This document shows, piece after piece, positions 28,351 to 40,371 of a stretch of DNA of 53,502 bases; the stretch's first letter is position 1, and the number at the start of each line of letters is the position of its first letter. Both the position numbers and the translations under genes were made by a program. The notes beneath the pieces were generated by a model that was not told the DNA's origin, made no database searches, and saw only the letters and a program-made list of their open reading frames with translations. The DNA comes from Burkholderiaceae bacterium (GTDB taxonomy: Bacteria; Pseudomonadota; Gammaproteobacteria; Burkholderiales; Burkholderiaceae), in the NCBI GenBank assembly GCA_947448695.1, contig CANFOL010000013.1, forward strand, positions 1-53,502. Reading direction: 5' to 3'.

Positions 28351-31329
28351 TTACTGACAAGCTTCACATTCTTCAAATCCATCATCACCTGGACGTAGGG
28401 TACAAACTGCACCGTCCGCCTCTGCCAATGCTTGATCATGAAGTGCCGCAGCACTTGCAGCTTGCTGTTCGGCTGATTGGTTGGATACTGAATTTAATGT
28501 GCCCTTATCTACCGTAGATTTTTCAACTTGAGTTGCAGAAGTTGTACGTAGGTAATAAGTTGTTTTTAACCCAAGTGTCCAAGCTAATTTATAAGTCTCA
28601 TCTAAAGTCTTACCAGAAGCACCCGCCATATAAATGTTCAAAGACTGTGCTTGGTCAATCCACTTCTGACGACGGGCAGCAGCTTCTACAATCCATTTTG
28701 GAGCCACTTCAAATGCTGTAGCGTAAATATCTCTTAAATCTTGTGGAATACGATCAATTTTTGCTAATGATCCATCAAAATACTTGAGATCTGCAATCAT
28801 AACCTCATCCCACAAACCACGTGCTTTCAAGTCACGAACTAAATACTCATTCACGACAGTGAACTCGCCAGAAAGATTAGACTTCACATATAAATTTTGG
28901 AATGTCGGCTCAATACAAGCTGAAACTCCAATAATATTCGAAATCGTTGCTGTTGGTGCGATGGCAACGCAATTGGAATTACGCATTCCATGTTGTTTAA
29001 TACTTGCGCGCAAAGAAGTCCAGTCCATTTTGCTCGCATTATTCACGGTTAAATATCCACCACGCTCTTGAGCTAATAATTCAACTGAATCCTGAGGCAG
29101 TATTCCACGATCCCATAAAGAACCTTTATAGGTGTTATATGTACCACGTTCTTTTGCAAGCTCACTAGAAGCTTGGTAAGCGTAATAACAGACTGCTTCC
29201 ATCGATGTATCAGCAAACTCAACCGCCGCCTCACTTGCATAAGGGATACGTAACATATGCAAACAATCTTGGAAGCCCATAATGCCTAAACCAACGGGGC
29301 GATGTTTAACATTCGAGTTTTTAGCCTTAGCAACCGCGTAATAGTTAATATCAATCACGTTATCTAACATCCGCATCGCAGTGTTGATGGTTCTTTGTAG
29401 CTTGGCATGATCCAAAACCAATTGACCATGAGCATCCGACATCATATGTGCTGTTAGGTTCACGGAACCCAAATTGCAAACAGCAATTTCTTCTTCATTT
29501 GTGTTTAAGGTAATTTCAGTACATAAGTTAGAAGAATGAACAACGCCAATATGCTGTTGTGGGCTACGGATATTGCAAGGATCTTTGAATGTAATCCATG
29601 GATGGCCGGTCTCGAAAAGCATGCCAATCATCTTACGCCAAAGTTGTGCGGCTGGAATACGTTTAAAGGGTTTGATCTCACCGGCATCCGCTTTTTTCTC
29701 ATAAGCTACATAAGCTTCTTCAAATGCGCGGCCATATTTATCATGTAAGTCAGGTGTACTAGATGGTGAAAACAGAGTCCATTCACCGTTTTCCATGACG
29801 CGCTTCATAAATAAGTCTGGAATCCAGTTAGCAGTATTCATATCATGCGTACGACGACGGTCATCACCAGTGTTTTTACGCAACTCTAAGAATTCTTCAA
29901 TATCTAAATGCCAAGTTTCTAAATAAGCACATACAGCACCTTTACGCTTACCACCTTGATTAACGGCGACTGCTGTATCGTTAACTACCTTGAGGAAAGG
30001 TACAACACCTTGTGATTTTCCATTGGTACCTTTAATGTGGCTACCTAAAGCACGTACGTTAGTCCAGTCATTACCTAATCCACCAGCAAACTTCGATAAC
30101 AGGGCATTTTCTTTCAAAGCTTCATAAATACCATCTAAGTCATCGGCAACCGTTGTTAAATAGCAGCTAGACAACTGTGAACGTAAACTTGCAGAATTAA
30201 ACAATGTCGGTGTACTGGACATGAAATCAAAGCTTGAGAGAATTTCGTAGAATTCAATTGCGCGGTCAGTTGGTTGTTTTTCTTCTAAAGATAGGCCCAT
30301 CGCGACACGCATAAAGAAGGCCTGAGGCATTTCAATACGCTGTCCATCAACGTGAATAAAATAACGATCAAATAATGTTTGCAAACCTAAGTAGTTAAAT
30401 TGAAGATCACGGTCTGCATTTAAAGCTTTACCTAAGCGGTCAATATCAAATATTTCTAAAACTCGCTTATCTAATAACTCTTCTTTAACGCCACGGCTTA
30501 AAAATTTCTTGAAATATTGTGGGTAAACTTGTTGCATTTCGCCCTGAGCAACTTCCACGCCTAAAATGTCGCGACGAATCACGTGCATCAATATACGAGC
30601 AGTTACCAAGCTATATGCTGGATCTTTTTCAATTAATGTTCTTGAAGAGAGAATTGCTGAATCAAAAACTTGTTCAATTGGTACACCTTCGTACAAATTC
30701 TTGATCGTTTCAGTCAAAATGATGTTTGGCACAATATGATTGCCTAAACCCTGACATGCAGCCTCCAAAATTGATTGGAGGTTAGCCATATCAAGTGGCT
30801 TAATAACACCTTTATCAGTGACGTTAATACCCGGATGAGGAATATCTGAAACTTTAGGTACCTGAAGTTGCGCTTGATGACGCTCTTGATTTCTTTTATC
30901 ACGATATAAAACGTAGGCACGTGCTACGTTATGCTCACCGCTTCTCATCAATGCCAACTCAACTTGGTCTTGAACATCTTCAATATGGAAGGTTCCGCCA
31001 TTTGGACGACTACGTAACAAACCACGAACTACAACTTCCGTAAGAAGTTCAACTTGCTCACGAATTCGGGCAGAGGCTGCGCCTTGGCCACCATTAACCG
31101 CTAAAAAAGCCTTAGTTACTGCAATCGCAATTTTTGAGGGCTCAAATGAAACAACCGCACCGTTTCTACGAATAATTTTGTAGTCAGAGAGCTGAACTGG
31201 ATTTGCCACGCCGACACCTCCAGCTAAAAATCCTTGCGATGGAGCTTGGTTTGATACTACATTTGGATTGCTGCTGGTCGGGTATGTGTTTACACCTAAT
31301 AAATTGCCGAGGGGATCAGCGAATGTCAT
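28351..31329 (-). CDS. nrdA: Ribonucleotide reductase class Ia, alpha subunit
   Basis: Catalytic subunit reducing ribonucleoside diphosphates. An ATP-cone allosteric domain begins near residue 50 (YKIIRRNGAVVSFEPSKIAI, ALMRSGEHNVARAYVLYRDK). The catalytic barrel has SSCYLTTVADDLDGIYE (active-site Cys), LCTEITLNTNEEEIAVCNLG and the radical-site segment around NSNCVAIAPTATISNIIG. The C-terminal redox pair is ECEACQ. 992 aa is usual for betaproteobacteria; the first 45 residues are a Gly/Ser/Pro-rich lead. AGGAG precedes the ATG. Expression is probably controlled by NrdR (31510-31556). Confidence 0.98.
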   Translation of the reverse strand: MTFADPLGNLLGVNTYPTSSNPNVVSNQAPSQGFLAGGVGVANPVQLSDYKIIRRNGAVVSFEPSKIAIAVTKAFLAVNGGQGAASARIREQVELLTEVVVRGLLRSRPNGGTFHIEDVQDQVELALMRSGEHNVARAYVLYRDKRNQERHQAQLQVPKVSDIPHPGINVTDKGVIKPLDMANLQSILEAACQGLGNHIVPNIILTETIKNLYEGVPIEQVFDSAILSSRTLIEKDPAYSLVTARILMHVIRRDILGVEVAQGEMQQVYPQYFKKFLSRGVKEELLDKRVLEIFDIDRLGKALNADRDLQFNYLGLQTLFDRYFIHVDGQRIEMPQAFFMRVAMGLSLEEKQPTDRAIEFYEILSSFDFMSSTPTLFNSASLRSQLSSCYLTTVADDLDGIYEALKENALLSKFAGGLGNDWTNVRALGSHIKGTNGKSQGVVPFLKVVNDTAVAVNQGGKRKGAVCAYLETWHLDIEEFLELRKNTGDDRRRTHDMNTANWIPDLFMKRVMENGEWTLFSPSSTPDLHDKYGRAFEEAYVAYEKKADAGEIKPFKRIPAAQLWRKMIGMLFETGHPWITFKDPCNIRSPQQHIGVVHSSNLCTEITLNTNEEEIAVCNLGSVNLTAHMMSDAHGQLVLDHAKLQRTINTAMRMLDNVIDINYYAVAKAKNSNVKHRPVGLGIMGFQDCLHMLRIPYASEAAVEFADTSMEAVCYYAYQASSELAKERGTYNTYKGSLWDRGILPQDSVELLAQERGGYLTVNNASKMDWTSLRASIKQHGMRNSNCVAIAPTATISNIIGVSACIEPTFQNLYVKSNLSGEFTVVNEYLVRDLKARGLWDEVMIADLKYFDGSLAKIDRIPQDLRDIYATAFEVAPKWIVEAAARRQKWIDQAQSLNIYMAGASGKTLDETYKLAWTLGLKTTYYLRTTSATQVEKSTVDKGTLNSVSNQSAEQQAASAAALHDQALAEADGAVCTLRPGDDGFEECEACQ

Positions 31330-31697
31330 AAAAGCTCCTAAATTCTTTAAACTTAAAAATTGATTAATAATGCGATTTCGTTTTTTTGCACTGCTTTAAC
31401 TTCTTTAAATCCCCACGCTAAAGCTCTCGCAGGCTCATAAATAGTATGTTTTAGAGCTGCAAATTGGATTTATTTAACAGATCAAAATTCAGAAGATTAT
31501 TTTCTGAAAACACTATCTATTGTGTTTTTGCTTACTCTAAGTACTAAGTATAGGGAATTTTTAGACTTTTTGTATATATATTTTTGGAATTTTTCTCAGG
31601 AATTCCCTAATAAGTGCACACTAACAATTAAATACGAATTTAGTCATCACATTGACATTATTTTGATGTTTGCGCTTACTACGAATAACCTACAAAT
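31330..31697. other. 368-bp gap upstream of nrdA
   Basis: Apart from the NrdR boxes and -10 described separately, the gap is A/T-rich. The ~180-nt nrdA leader has no clear riboswitch. A 38-codon frame in the leader, ending NEIALLINF about 40 bp before nrdA, has no start codon. The 140 bp next to the amidase gene shows no recognisable element. Confidence 0.5.
31510..31556 (-). promoter_or_regulatory. Pair of NrdR boxes and -10 element upstream of nrdAB
   Basis: On the minus strand ACACAATAGATAGTGT (31525-31510) matches the NrdR consensus ACACWATATATWGTGT at all but one core position. Exactly 31 bp upstream TCCCTATACTTAGTAC (31556-31541) keeps 10 of 16 positions including CTATA and TAGT, and overlaps a -10 TATACT (31552-31547). 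Two boxes spaced three helical turns apart is the established NrdR arrangement. The leader from here to nrdA is about 180 nt. No nrdR gene is in the window. Confidence 0.8.
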
Positions 31698-32501
31698 TTA
31701 TCGTGCCTGCAACCCAAAAGGCAATTTATTCTCAGGAATTTTGGCAATCTGACTGACATATTTCCAGTCAAAGCTTTTTCCTGGGTCTACTTTTCTACCG
31801 GGAGAAATATCACTATGTCCTACAAAATACCGGATAGGGTATTGTTTTTGTATGGCCGGAATTAATTGTCCCAACTTTTGGTATTGCTCCGGCGTAAAAG
31901 GCAACTCACCTGTTCCCTCAAGCTCAATTCCGATGGAAAAATCATTGACTCTTTGGCGCTCAAACAATTGCGATGCACCAGCATGCCAAGCACGTTGGTT
32001 AGTGGATACAAATTGTATTAATTGACCGTCTCGCAGAATAAGGAAATGGGATGAAACTTGTAAATGGGCAATCGTTTCAAAATATGGATCATCTTTTGGG
32101 TTGAGCTGATTCGTGAAAAATGCCTCAATAGCATCACCACCAAACTTACCCTCCGGCAAACTAATGTGATGAATCACCACCGTATCGATAGGCCCGCAAT
32201 CCTCTGGACGTTCATCATAATTTGGCGATGGGGCATGTTTTGCATTACCAAGCCAGCCTTGCGGGCTAACCTGGTTGTAATGGCTAAGGCTGCAATAATG
32301 TCTTTGTTGGTACTCAAATGACTCTTGCAAAGGTAATCGAATCTTACAAAAAGAACACTCAGCCATCTTCAGTATTTGAGGTTTTGTGGGGCTTGGAGTT
32401 GTAGGCGATTTTTGTCTTTTTAGTTTATTTTTTTTGGGGAAAATATAAATTGCCCAGTAGGCAAGAGCAAATAATAAAAAAAATTCAATAATTTTTATCA
32501 T
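31698..32501 (-). CDS. Membrane-anchored AmpD-type amidase with N-terminal PP0621-like zinc-ribbon
   Basis: Residues 100-255 are an AmpD N-acetylmuramoyl-L-alanine amidase that releases peptide from anhydro-muropeptides in murein recycling: VVIHHISLPEGKFGG (zinc His111), SSHFLILRDGQLIQFV, IGIELEGTG (catalytic Glu), and VGHSDISPGRKVDPG (zinc His229 and Asp239). Residues 1-85 are different: a membrane helix (4-22), a basic Pro-rich linker, and a CxxC...YC..SH cluster (Cys49, Cys52, Cys70, His74). That layout is a PP0621-type protein, normally encoded by its own gene. The frame is continuous over 267 aa. With positive charges after the helix, the amidase should face the cytoplasm. Lies 9 bp downstream of the CcsA-like gene. 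Confidence 0.88.
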   Translation of the reverse strand: MIKIIEFFLLFALAYWAIYIFPKKNKLKRQKSPTTPSPTKPQILKMAECSFCKIRLPLQESFEYQQRHYCSLSHYNQVSPQGWLGNAKHAPSPNYDERPEDCGPIDTVVIHHISLPEGKFGGDAIEAFFTNQLNPKDDPYFETIAHLQVSSHFLILRDGQLIQFVSTNQRAWHAGASQLFERQRVNDFSIGIELEGTGELPFTPEQYQKLGQLIPAIQKQYPIRYFVGHSDISPGRKVDPGKSFDWKYVSQIAKIPENKLPFGLQAR

Positions 32502-32510
32502 GCATTGACT

Positions 32511-33404
32511 TTACAGTCGATGAAGAATGACTTCAAGAACAAAGCGACTGCCAATGTAAGCTAGTAACAAAATAGAAAATGACCCTAAAACCCACTTAGA
32601 TGCCTCAGCACCCCGCAGACCCACTCGCCAATGCGCATACAGTAATCCCCCAAACATGGCCCAAGACAATAAGGAGAATATCGTTTTGTGATCGAGAATC
32701 AATGGTCTTCCAAATAAGCTTTGGCTAAAGAAAACTCCTGAAAACACAGCGATTGTTAACAAGCAAAAGCCAATACCCATCACATTAAACATCACGCGCT
32801 CCATGACCATTAAAGGGGGTAATTGCTCCAACAACCTAGAACGCCTACCAAGCACGAATATGCCCATCCAAGTAGCAGTATCCTTTTGTTGCTTTGAGCG
32901 CAAGCTACGATCTTGCATTGTCATCAATATGGCCTGAATAGCGGCTAAAAACATGATTCCATATGCAATATTCGCCGTAATAAAGTGTAATTTAAACCCT
33001 GAGGAGTGCACTGCTTTAGTGGAAATGATTGCTCCAGAAAACACGATTGGTAAAAAACTAAAAATAGTGGCAAGGCCTAGTACAAGGGGGAGCATGCCTT
33101 GCAGGGTAAAAAACCATGCTTCAATCCAATACAAAGTAATAGCCACCCAAGCCATTAGGGATAGAGCTTGGGCAAAGCCAAAGACGAGTCCTTCAGGGGT
33201 AAATATATCCTGATAACACGCAACACCATGTAAGGCGAGTAAAATAAAGATTAATCCCTGTACCCACAGTTGATGCTTCTTACTAGTTGGTGTGATCTCA
33301 TGTTGAACTTGTTGTTGATCTTGAAATGTGACCATGCGACGATTGTGAATCACAATCATCGTTAAAGTAAGTAGGTACGCAATCGTTGGGTATATTAATA
33401 ACAT
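32511..33404 (-). CDS. CcsA/YpjD-family cytochrome c assembly-like membrane protein
   Basis: 297 aa with about eight membrane helices. The segment GFKLHFITANIAYGIMFLAA (near residue 130) and KTIFSLLSWAMFGGLLYAHW (near 245) fit the CcsA/YpjD family; the His residues may be heme ligands. The WxWDP-type loop of true CcsA is absent, as in YpjD proteins, so cytochrome c biogenesis itself is not established. No Shine-Dalgarno is visible; the ATG is only 20 bp from that of divergent ffh. A CcsA-like gene beside ffh is usual in Burkholderiales. Confidence 0.85.
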   Translation of the reverse strand: MLLIYPTIAYLLTLTMIVIHNRRMVTFQDQQQVQHEITPTSKKHQLWVQGLIFILLALHGVACYQDIFTPEGLVFGFAQALSLMAWVAITLYWIEAWFFTLQGMLPLVLGLATIFSFLPIVFSGAIISTKAVHSSGFKLHFITANIAYGIMFLAAIQAILMTMQDRSLRSKQQKDTATWMGIFVLGRRSRLLEQLPPLMVMERVMFNVMGIGFCLLTIAVFSGVFFSQSLFGRPLILDHKTIFSLLSWAMFGGLLYAHWRVGLRGAEASKWVLGSFSILLLAYIGSRFVLEVILHRL

Positions 33405-33424
33405 ATGCTTAGTTTAATACTCTC

Positions 33425-34819
33425 ATGCTAGAAAATCTAACAGCCCGTTTAAGTCGTGTGGTTAAAACCATTCGTGGCCAAGCACGACTGACCGAAGAAA
33501 ATACCGCAGAAATGCTGCGTGAAATCCGTCTAGCCCTTTTAGAGGCTGATGTTTCATTGCCAGTGATCAAAGATTTATTAGCGAATATCAAAGAAAAAGC
33601 TCTTGGTGAAGAAGTTGTTTCTAGCTTAACACCTGGGCAGGTATTAGTGGGTATTGTTCGTGATGAATTAGTAAAAATCATGAATGGTGGCGCATCAAGT
33701 GATGCAGTCTCGGCCGGCAAACTTAATCTTGCGACCCAACCACCCGCAGTTATTTTGATGGCAGGTCTTCAAGGTGCTGGTAAAACAACGACTGTTGCCA
33801 AATTAGCTAAATGGTTAATCCGCACTCAAAAGAAAAAAGTACTTACCGTTTCTTGTGACGTGTATCGACCTGCGGCAATTGAACAGCTCAAAACGGTTAC
33901 TGCTCAAGCTGGTGCAGATTGGTTTGAGAGTAATGTGAATCAAAAACCAACAGATATCGCATTTGCGGCAATCGACTGGGCGAAAAGACATTACTATGAT
34001 GTTCTGCTTGTAGATACCGCCGGGCGACTGGGTATCGATGCCGAAATGATGGCAGAAATCGCCGCGCTTCACGCTGCAGTAAAACCGATTGAAACACTTT
34101 TTGTGGTTGACGCCATGCTGGGTCAAGATGCCGTTAATACTGCTAAGGCTTTCCACGCCACACTGCCCTTAACAGGTGTTGTTCTCACCAAATTAGATGG
34201 TGACTCTAGAGGCGGTGCGGCACTTTCTGTTCGGCAAGTTACGGGTGTGCCACTTAAATTTGTAGGTGTTTCTGAAAAAATTGATGGTTTAGACGCCTTT
34301 GACGCCGAACGTATGGCTGGTCGTATCTTAGGCATGGGGGATATTCTTGCTTTAGTAGAAGAGGCCCAAAAAAATGTCGATCATAAAGAAGCTGAAAAAT
34401 TAGTCGCCAAAATCAAAAAAGGTGGCTTTGATTTATCTGACTTTAGAAGTCAGATTTCGCAAATGCGAAATATGGGCGGCCTCGCCAACATGATGGATAA
34501 ACTGCCAGCTCATATGGCACAAGCTGCTGCGAAAACGGATATGAATGCCGCTGAGAAAAACATCAAACGAATGCAGGGCATCATCGACAGTATGACGCCT
34601 CAGGAGCGTGCAAAGCCTGAATTATTAAAAGCTAGTCGTAAACGCCGAATTGCTCAAGGAGCTGGTGTACAGGTCCAAGAAGTGAATCGTATGCTCGCGC
34701 AGTTTGAACAAATGCAAACCATGATGAAACAATTTAGTGGCGGGAAAATGGCTCGTATGATGGGTCAAATGGCCGCCAAAGGCATGGGTAAAGGTTTAGG
34801 TAAAGGCCTTTTTAAGTAA
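33425..34819 (+). CDS. ffh: Signal recognition particle protein Ffh
   Basis: GTPase that, with 4.5S RNA, directs nascent membrane proteins to the translocon. N domain residues 1-90; G domain with GLQGAGKTTTVAKLA (about 112-126), DTAGRLGIDAEMM, TKLDGDSRGGAALS and GVSEKIDGLDAF; the C-terminal M domain is Met-rich (MQTMMKQFSGGKMARMMGQM), binding signal peptides and RNA. 464 aa. The start region lacks an obvious ribosome-binding site. A terminator overlaps its stop codon. Confidence 0.98.
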   Translation: MLENLTARLSRVVKTIRGQARLTEENTAEMLREIRLALLEADVSLPVIKDLLANIKEKALGEEVVSSLTPGQVLVGIVRDELVKIMNGGASSDAVSAGKLNLATQPPAVILMAGLQGAGKTTTVAKLAKWLIRTQKKKVLTVSCDVYRPAAIEQLKTVTAQAGADWFESNVNQKPTDIAFAAIDWAKRHYYDVLLVDTAGRLGIDAEMMAEIAALHAAVKPIETLFVVDAMLGQDAVNTAKAFHATLPLTGVVLTKLDGDSRGGAALSVRQVTGVPLKFVGVSEKIDGLDAFDAERMAGRILGMGDILALVEEAQKNVDHKEAEKLVAKIKKGGFDLSDFRSQISQMRNMGGLANMMDKLPAHMAQAAAKTDMNAAEKNIKRMQGIIDSMTPQERAKPELLKASRKRRIAQGAGVQVQEVNRMLAQFEQMQTMMKQFSGGKMARMMGQMAAKGMGKGLGKGLFK

Positions 34820-34830
34820 AAGGCCTTTTT
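34805..34830. terminator. Terminator overlapping the ffh stop codon
   Basis: Arms GGCCTTTT (34805-34812) and AAAAGGCC (34818-34825) enclose a 5-nt loop and are followed by TTTTT. The stem contains the last ffh codons and its TAA. The A-run on the other side would also serve proS, which ends 3 bp away on the minus strand. Confidence 0.85.
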
Positions 34831-34832
34831 CT

Positions 34833-36581
34833 CTATTTTGCGTGTAGCAGGGTATGCAAGCGTTCTAATACTTCACTGGCTGGGACTTGAGTTGCAGTTG
34901 CATCTGTTCTAGCCTGTAATTCTAGAAACCCTTCTTTTAGACTGCGCTCACCAACTACCACCCTAAATGGGACGCCAATGAGCTCCCAATCTGCAAACAT
35001 AGCGCCTGGTCTTTCACCTCGATCATCAATCACAACCTCAATACCAGCCTTTAACATTTGTTGATATAAATCATCTGCCGTCTTTTTGACGAGTTCAGAC
35101 TTGTCATAAGACACGGGGCAAATAACTACTTGGAAAGGGGCAATCGATAATGGCCAAACAATTCCTTTTTCATCATGACATTGTTCAATGGCAGCACCCA
35201 ACAGACGAGTCACTCCGATACCGTAACAACCCATTACCAAAGGTTTTGACTTACCTTGCTCATCTAAAAAATTCGCTTTCATCGACTCAGAGTATTTAGT
35301 ACCCAACATGAAAACATGTCCAACTTCAATACCTCTGCAGATTTCTAGTATGCCTTGACCATCTGGCGAGAAATCTCCTACAACAACATTGCGGATATCG
35401 GCAGTCTGTGGTGTTGGTAAATCTCTTTCCCAATTAACTCCTTTGAAGTGATACCCAGTTTCATTTGCGCCACAAACCCAATCGCTCATGTGAGCTACAG
35501 TTAAATCAGCAATGACGGGTACTTTGTTACTCAGTCCAATGGGGCCTAATGAACCAGGTGCTGCTCCAAATGCTTGCAAAATCTCTACCTCAGTAGCCAT
35601 TCTAAAATCTTGTAAGCCGGCAATTTTGTTAACTTTGACCTCATTCAACTCATGGTCAGCTCTTAATAATAAGCAGCATATTTTTGCAGCCCCAGGAATC
35701 AAAGCGCCCTTTTCATCATATTGATCTACTGCAATTGCAATCGTTTTTACGGTTTGAGTTAACGATAATTGCAGAAGTTTTGCAACTTCTTCACATTTTG
35801 AAATACTTGGAGTAGCTACTTTTTCTAAGTCTTGTGCGGGTGGCTGAAGTTGCGCAATTAGACTCAAGGCTTGTGCCGCCTCTAAATTGGCTGCGTAATC
35901 TGAGGACGGGCAATACACAATTGCATCTTCGCCTGTATCTGCAATCACATGAAACTCTTGACTACCACTACCGCCAATCGCTCCGTTATCTGCAGCTACA
36001 GCTCGGTAATTAAGTCCTAGGCGCTGAAAAATACGGTGATAAGCATCAAACATCTTGCCATATGATTCGCGCATCCCAGCCTCGTCCTTATCAAAGGAAT
36101 AGGCATCTTTCATAATAAATTCTCGTCCGCGCATCACGCCAAAACGAGGTCTTCTTTCATCCCTAAATTTACTTTGTATTTGATATAAATTAATCGGTAA
36201 TTGTTTATAACTCCTAATTTCATTTCGAGCTACATCCGTTACCACTTCTTCTGAGGTAGGTTGCAAAACAAAATTACGGTCATGTCGATCTTTTATTCTT
36301 AATAATTCTGGCCCCATTTTCTGCAAACGACCGGTCTCTTCCCATAACTCTCCTGGTTGCACAAATGGCATGAGCATTTCGATTGCCCCAGCTCGAGTCA
36401 TCTCCTCACGAATAATCGCTTCTACTTTACGAATTACCCGCAGGCCAATCGGCATGTAGTTATAAATACCTGCGCCAATTTTACGGATCATTCCTGCACG
36501 CGTCATGAGCTGATGAGAAACAATCTCAGCATCCGCAGGGGCTTCTTTAAGGGTCAATATGAATGTTTGTGTGGCTTTCAT
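34833..36581 (-). CDS. proS: Prolyl-tRNA synthetase (bacterial type with editing insertion)
   Basis: Charges tRNA-Pro. Class II catalytic core motifs: motif 1 [20 protein letters not shown], motif 2 [25 protein letters not shown], and motif 3 [20 protein letters not shown]. The Ala-tRNA-Pro editing (INS) domain lies between motifs 2 and 3, and an anticodon-binding domain ends the protein. 582 aa, close to E. coli (572). Divergent from rppH (54 bp between starts). Confidence 0.98.
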   Translation of the reverse strand: MKATQTFILTLKEAPADAEIVSHQLMTRAGMIRKIGAGIYNYMPIGLRVIRKVEAIIREEMTRAGAIEMLMPFVQPGELWEETGRLQKMGPELLRIKDRHDRNFVLQPTSEEVVTDVARNEIRSYKQLPINLYQIQSKFRDERRPRFGVMRGREFIMKDAYSFDKDEAGMRESYGKMFDAYHRIFQRLGLNYRAVAADNGAIGGSGSQEFHVIADTGEDAIVYCPSSDYAANLEAAQALSLIAQLQPPAQDLEKVATPSISKCEEVAKLLQLSLTQTVKTIAIAVDQYDEKGALIPGAAKICCLLLRADHELNEVKVNKIAGLQDFRMATEVEILQAFGAAPGSLGPIGLSNKVPVIADLTVAHMSDWVCGANETGYHFKGVNWERDLPTPQTADIRNVVVGDFSPDGQGILEICRGIEVGHVFMLGTKYSESMKANFLDEQGKSKPLVMGCYGIGVTRLLGAAIEQCHDEKGIVWPLSIAPFQVVICPVSYDKSELVKKTADDLYQQMLKAGIEVVIDDRGERPGAMFADWELIGVPFRVVVGERSLKEGFLELQARTDATATQVPASEVLERLHTLLHAK

Positions 36582-36635
36582 GGGTTCTTTATAGATATAA
36601 TCAATTCATTGATTTTAAAGGATTCAAAAATTATC

Positions 36636-37223
36636 ATGCTCGATAAAGAGGGCTATAGACCGAATGTCGGGATAATTCTTCTAAATCAGCGAAACGAAGT
36701 ATTCTGGGGCAAGCGTATTGGCCAGCATTCGTGGCAGTTCCCACAAGGTGGGATTCATCATGGAGAAAACCCCAAGCAAGCTATGTTTCGTGAGTTGCAG
36801 GAAGAGGTTGGATTATTACCCGAACATGTTCAAGTTATTGGACGCACAAAAGATTGGATACGTTATGACGTTCCAGAGGAATTTTTGCGCCGGCAATCTG
36901 TCCAAAAATCCAGACGAATTACCTATAAAGGTCAAAAACAAATTTGGTTCTTATTGCGAATGGTGGGAAGGGATAGCGATATTTCTTTACGTGCCACGGA
37001 TCATCCTGAATTTGATGCGTGGCGCTGGAGTGCCTACTGGATACCATTAGATGCCGTCATTGAATTTAAGCGCGATGTCTACTCCAAAGCGCTTTCTGAG
37101 CTAGCGAGGTATTTAAGTCGCAAATCTCACTTGCTGACCTTGCCATGGGGCTCTACTTTAGATTGTTCCCCAAATACCTCGCAAGTCTCTAATCCACTAG
37201 AAAACCAAGAATCAACTCGATAA
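36636..37223 (+). CDS. rppH: RNA pyrophosphohydrolase (Nudix)
   Basis: Removes pyrophosphate from 5'-triphosphate mRNA ends to trigger decay. [20 protein letters not shown] is the classic RppH N-terminus. The Nudix box [20 protein letters not shown] followed by VGL fits G-x5-E-x7-REUxEExGU, and [12 protein letters not shown] and EFDAWRW complete the family pattern. The ATG at 36636 is clearly right although the frame is open upstream into proS antisense. 195 aa with an extra ~35-residue C-terminal tail. Confidence 0.96.
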   Translation: MLDKEGYRPNVGIILLNQRNEVFWGKRIGQHSWQFPQGGIHHGENPKQAMFRELQEEVGLLPEHVQVIGRTKDWIRYDVPEEFLRRQSVQKSRRITYKGQKQIWFLLRMVGRDSDISLRATDHPEFDAWRWSAYWIPLDAVIEFKRDVYSKALSELARYLSRKSHLLTLPWGSTLDCSPNTSQVSNPLENQESTR

Positions 37224-37232
37224 AAGCTCTTT

Positions 37233-37762
37233 ATGAAAAAAAATCTTATTTCTATCTTTTTGCTGATTGGGGTAATTCTGAGTTGCTCATTATCAACAGC
37301 ACAATCTAGAATATTTGGAGATTTAGAAGATATTGAAAAAAATAAAGGCGCTCAAGAAAGTAAATTATTACTGCCTAACGGTCCACCTCTAAAAAACAAT
37401 CTATTCCCTTTTACTCCTTCAGGAAACAGTAAAACTTTGCAATTTTATTTGGATAATAAAAATATCGTCATCATTAAAGATGAAGTTCGTTATACCGTCG
37501 TGATTAAAAGTCCTGAAGGAGCTGAGCAGATATTATTTTCGGGTATTGAATGCAAACAGTTTCTTAAGAAGACCTATGCAAGATTTGAGAACAACGCATG
37601 GGTAGAGGTCAATGATCAAGAATGGCGCCCAATAGGAAATTTGGGTTACAACAACTATCAAGCTTACTTGGGGCGAAAGGCTCTTTGTGCAGGCGATTCA
37701 GCAAACTCAAGTATTTCTAATATTAATCGAAGACTTCAAGACATTAAAATTGATTTACTTTT

Positions 37763-37766
<4 letters not shown>
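37233..37766 (+). CDS. CNP1-like exported protein
   Basis: 177 aa with a signal peptide ([20 protein letters not shown]; cleavage likely after the TAQ region, or a lipobox-like LSC if lipidated). The mature part resembles CNP1-like (pfam08750-type) betaproteobacterial proteins: [34 protein letters not shown]-like [15 protein letters not shown]. Two conserved cysteines near the C-terminus may pair. Function unknown. It lies 9 bp after rppH, and its stop overlaps the proB stop by 4 bp, a position shared in Burkholderiales. Confidence 0.78.
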
Positions 37767-39711
<1,945 letters not shown>

Positions 39712-39725
39712 TCAGTCAGGCTATA

Positions 39726-39986
39726 TTACGCTTGCGGGAGAACAGAAACAACTGATTTCTTTAAAATACCTTTAATTGTGAACTCAACGTGTCCATCAAC
39801 TAATGCATATAAAGTATGATCTTTACCCAAGCCTACGTTCGTACCTGGGTGCACTCGTGTACCGCGTTGGCGAATAATAATGCCGCCAGCATTAATGGCT
39901 TGACCACCATACACTTTTACACCTAAACGTTTTGATTCTGAATCACGGCCGTTTCTTGTTGAACCGCCGCCTTTTTTCTGTGCCAT
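39726..39986 (-). CDS. rpmA: 50S ribosomal protein L27
   Basis: [20 protein letters not shown] is the typical L27 N-terminus, without the cleaved leader found in Firmicutes; it reaches the peptidyl-transferase centre. [20 protein letters not shown] and [15 protein letters not shown] complete the family pattern. 86 aa. It lies 24 bp after rplU. Confidence 0.98.
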   Translation of the reverse strand: MAQKKGGGSTRNGRDSESKRLGVKVYGGQAINAGGIIIRQRGTRVHPGTNVGLGKDHTLYALVDGHVEFTIKGILKKSVVSVLPQA

Positions 39987-40010
39987 AAGATACTCCTGTT
40001 ATGCCTTAAA

Positions 40011-40322
40011 TTAAGCCAAAATGTTGTTAATCAAGATTTCTGTGAAATTTTGGCGATGCCCTTGACGTTTTTGATAATGCTTACGTCTGCGCATTTTAAA
40101 AATTTTCACTTTGTCATGGCGACCCTGGGCGATAACAGTGGCTGTTACGGAAGCACCAACAACCAAAGGCTCACCAAACTTCAGTGAATCACCAGCCCCA
40201 ACGGCTAGTACTTGGTCGATTGTGATTTCGCTACCAATGTCCGCAGGTATCTGTTCTATTTTCAATTTTTCACCAGAAGCAACCTTGTATTGCTTGCCAC
40301 CAGTTTTTATGACCGCGTACAT
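40011..40322 (-). CDS. rplU: 50S ribosomal protein L21
   Basis: 103 aa with [14 protein letters not shown] at the start and the C-terminal signature [20 protein letters not shown], which binds 23S rRNA. First gene of rplU-rpmA(-obgE-proB). A consensus promoter lies about 50 bp upstream and GAGAGGA precedes the ATG. Divergent from ispB. Confidence 0.98.
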   Translation of the reverse strand: MYAVIKTGGKQYKVASGEKLKIEQIPADIGSEITIDQVLAVGAGDSLKFGEPLVVGASVTATVIAQGRHDKVKIFKMRRRKHYQKRQGHRQNFTEILINNILA

Positions 40323-40371
40323 ATAAATCCTCTCGAAAGGGTTAATTCCCTAATAAATTGGGAAGCCTCAA

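Noticed and set aside
31522..31752. 76-codon plus-strand open frame upstream of the amidase gene
   Set aside because: It covers the NrdR boxes and nrdA promoter, and has A/T-driven composition (many Phe, Tyr, Leu) with no recognisable motif.
36357..36635. Longer N-terminus for rppH reaching into the proS region
   Set aside because: The added residues are antisense of proS, and the RppH family N-terminus ([12 protein letters not shown]) begins at 36636.
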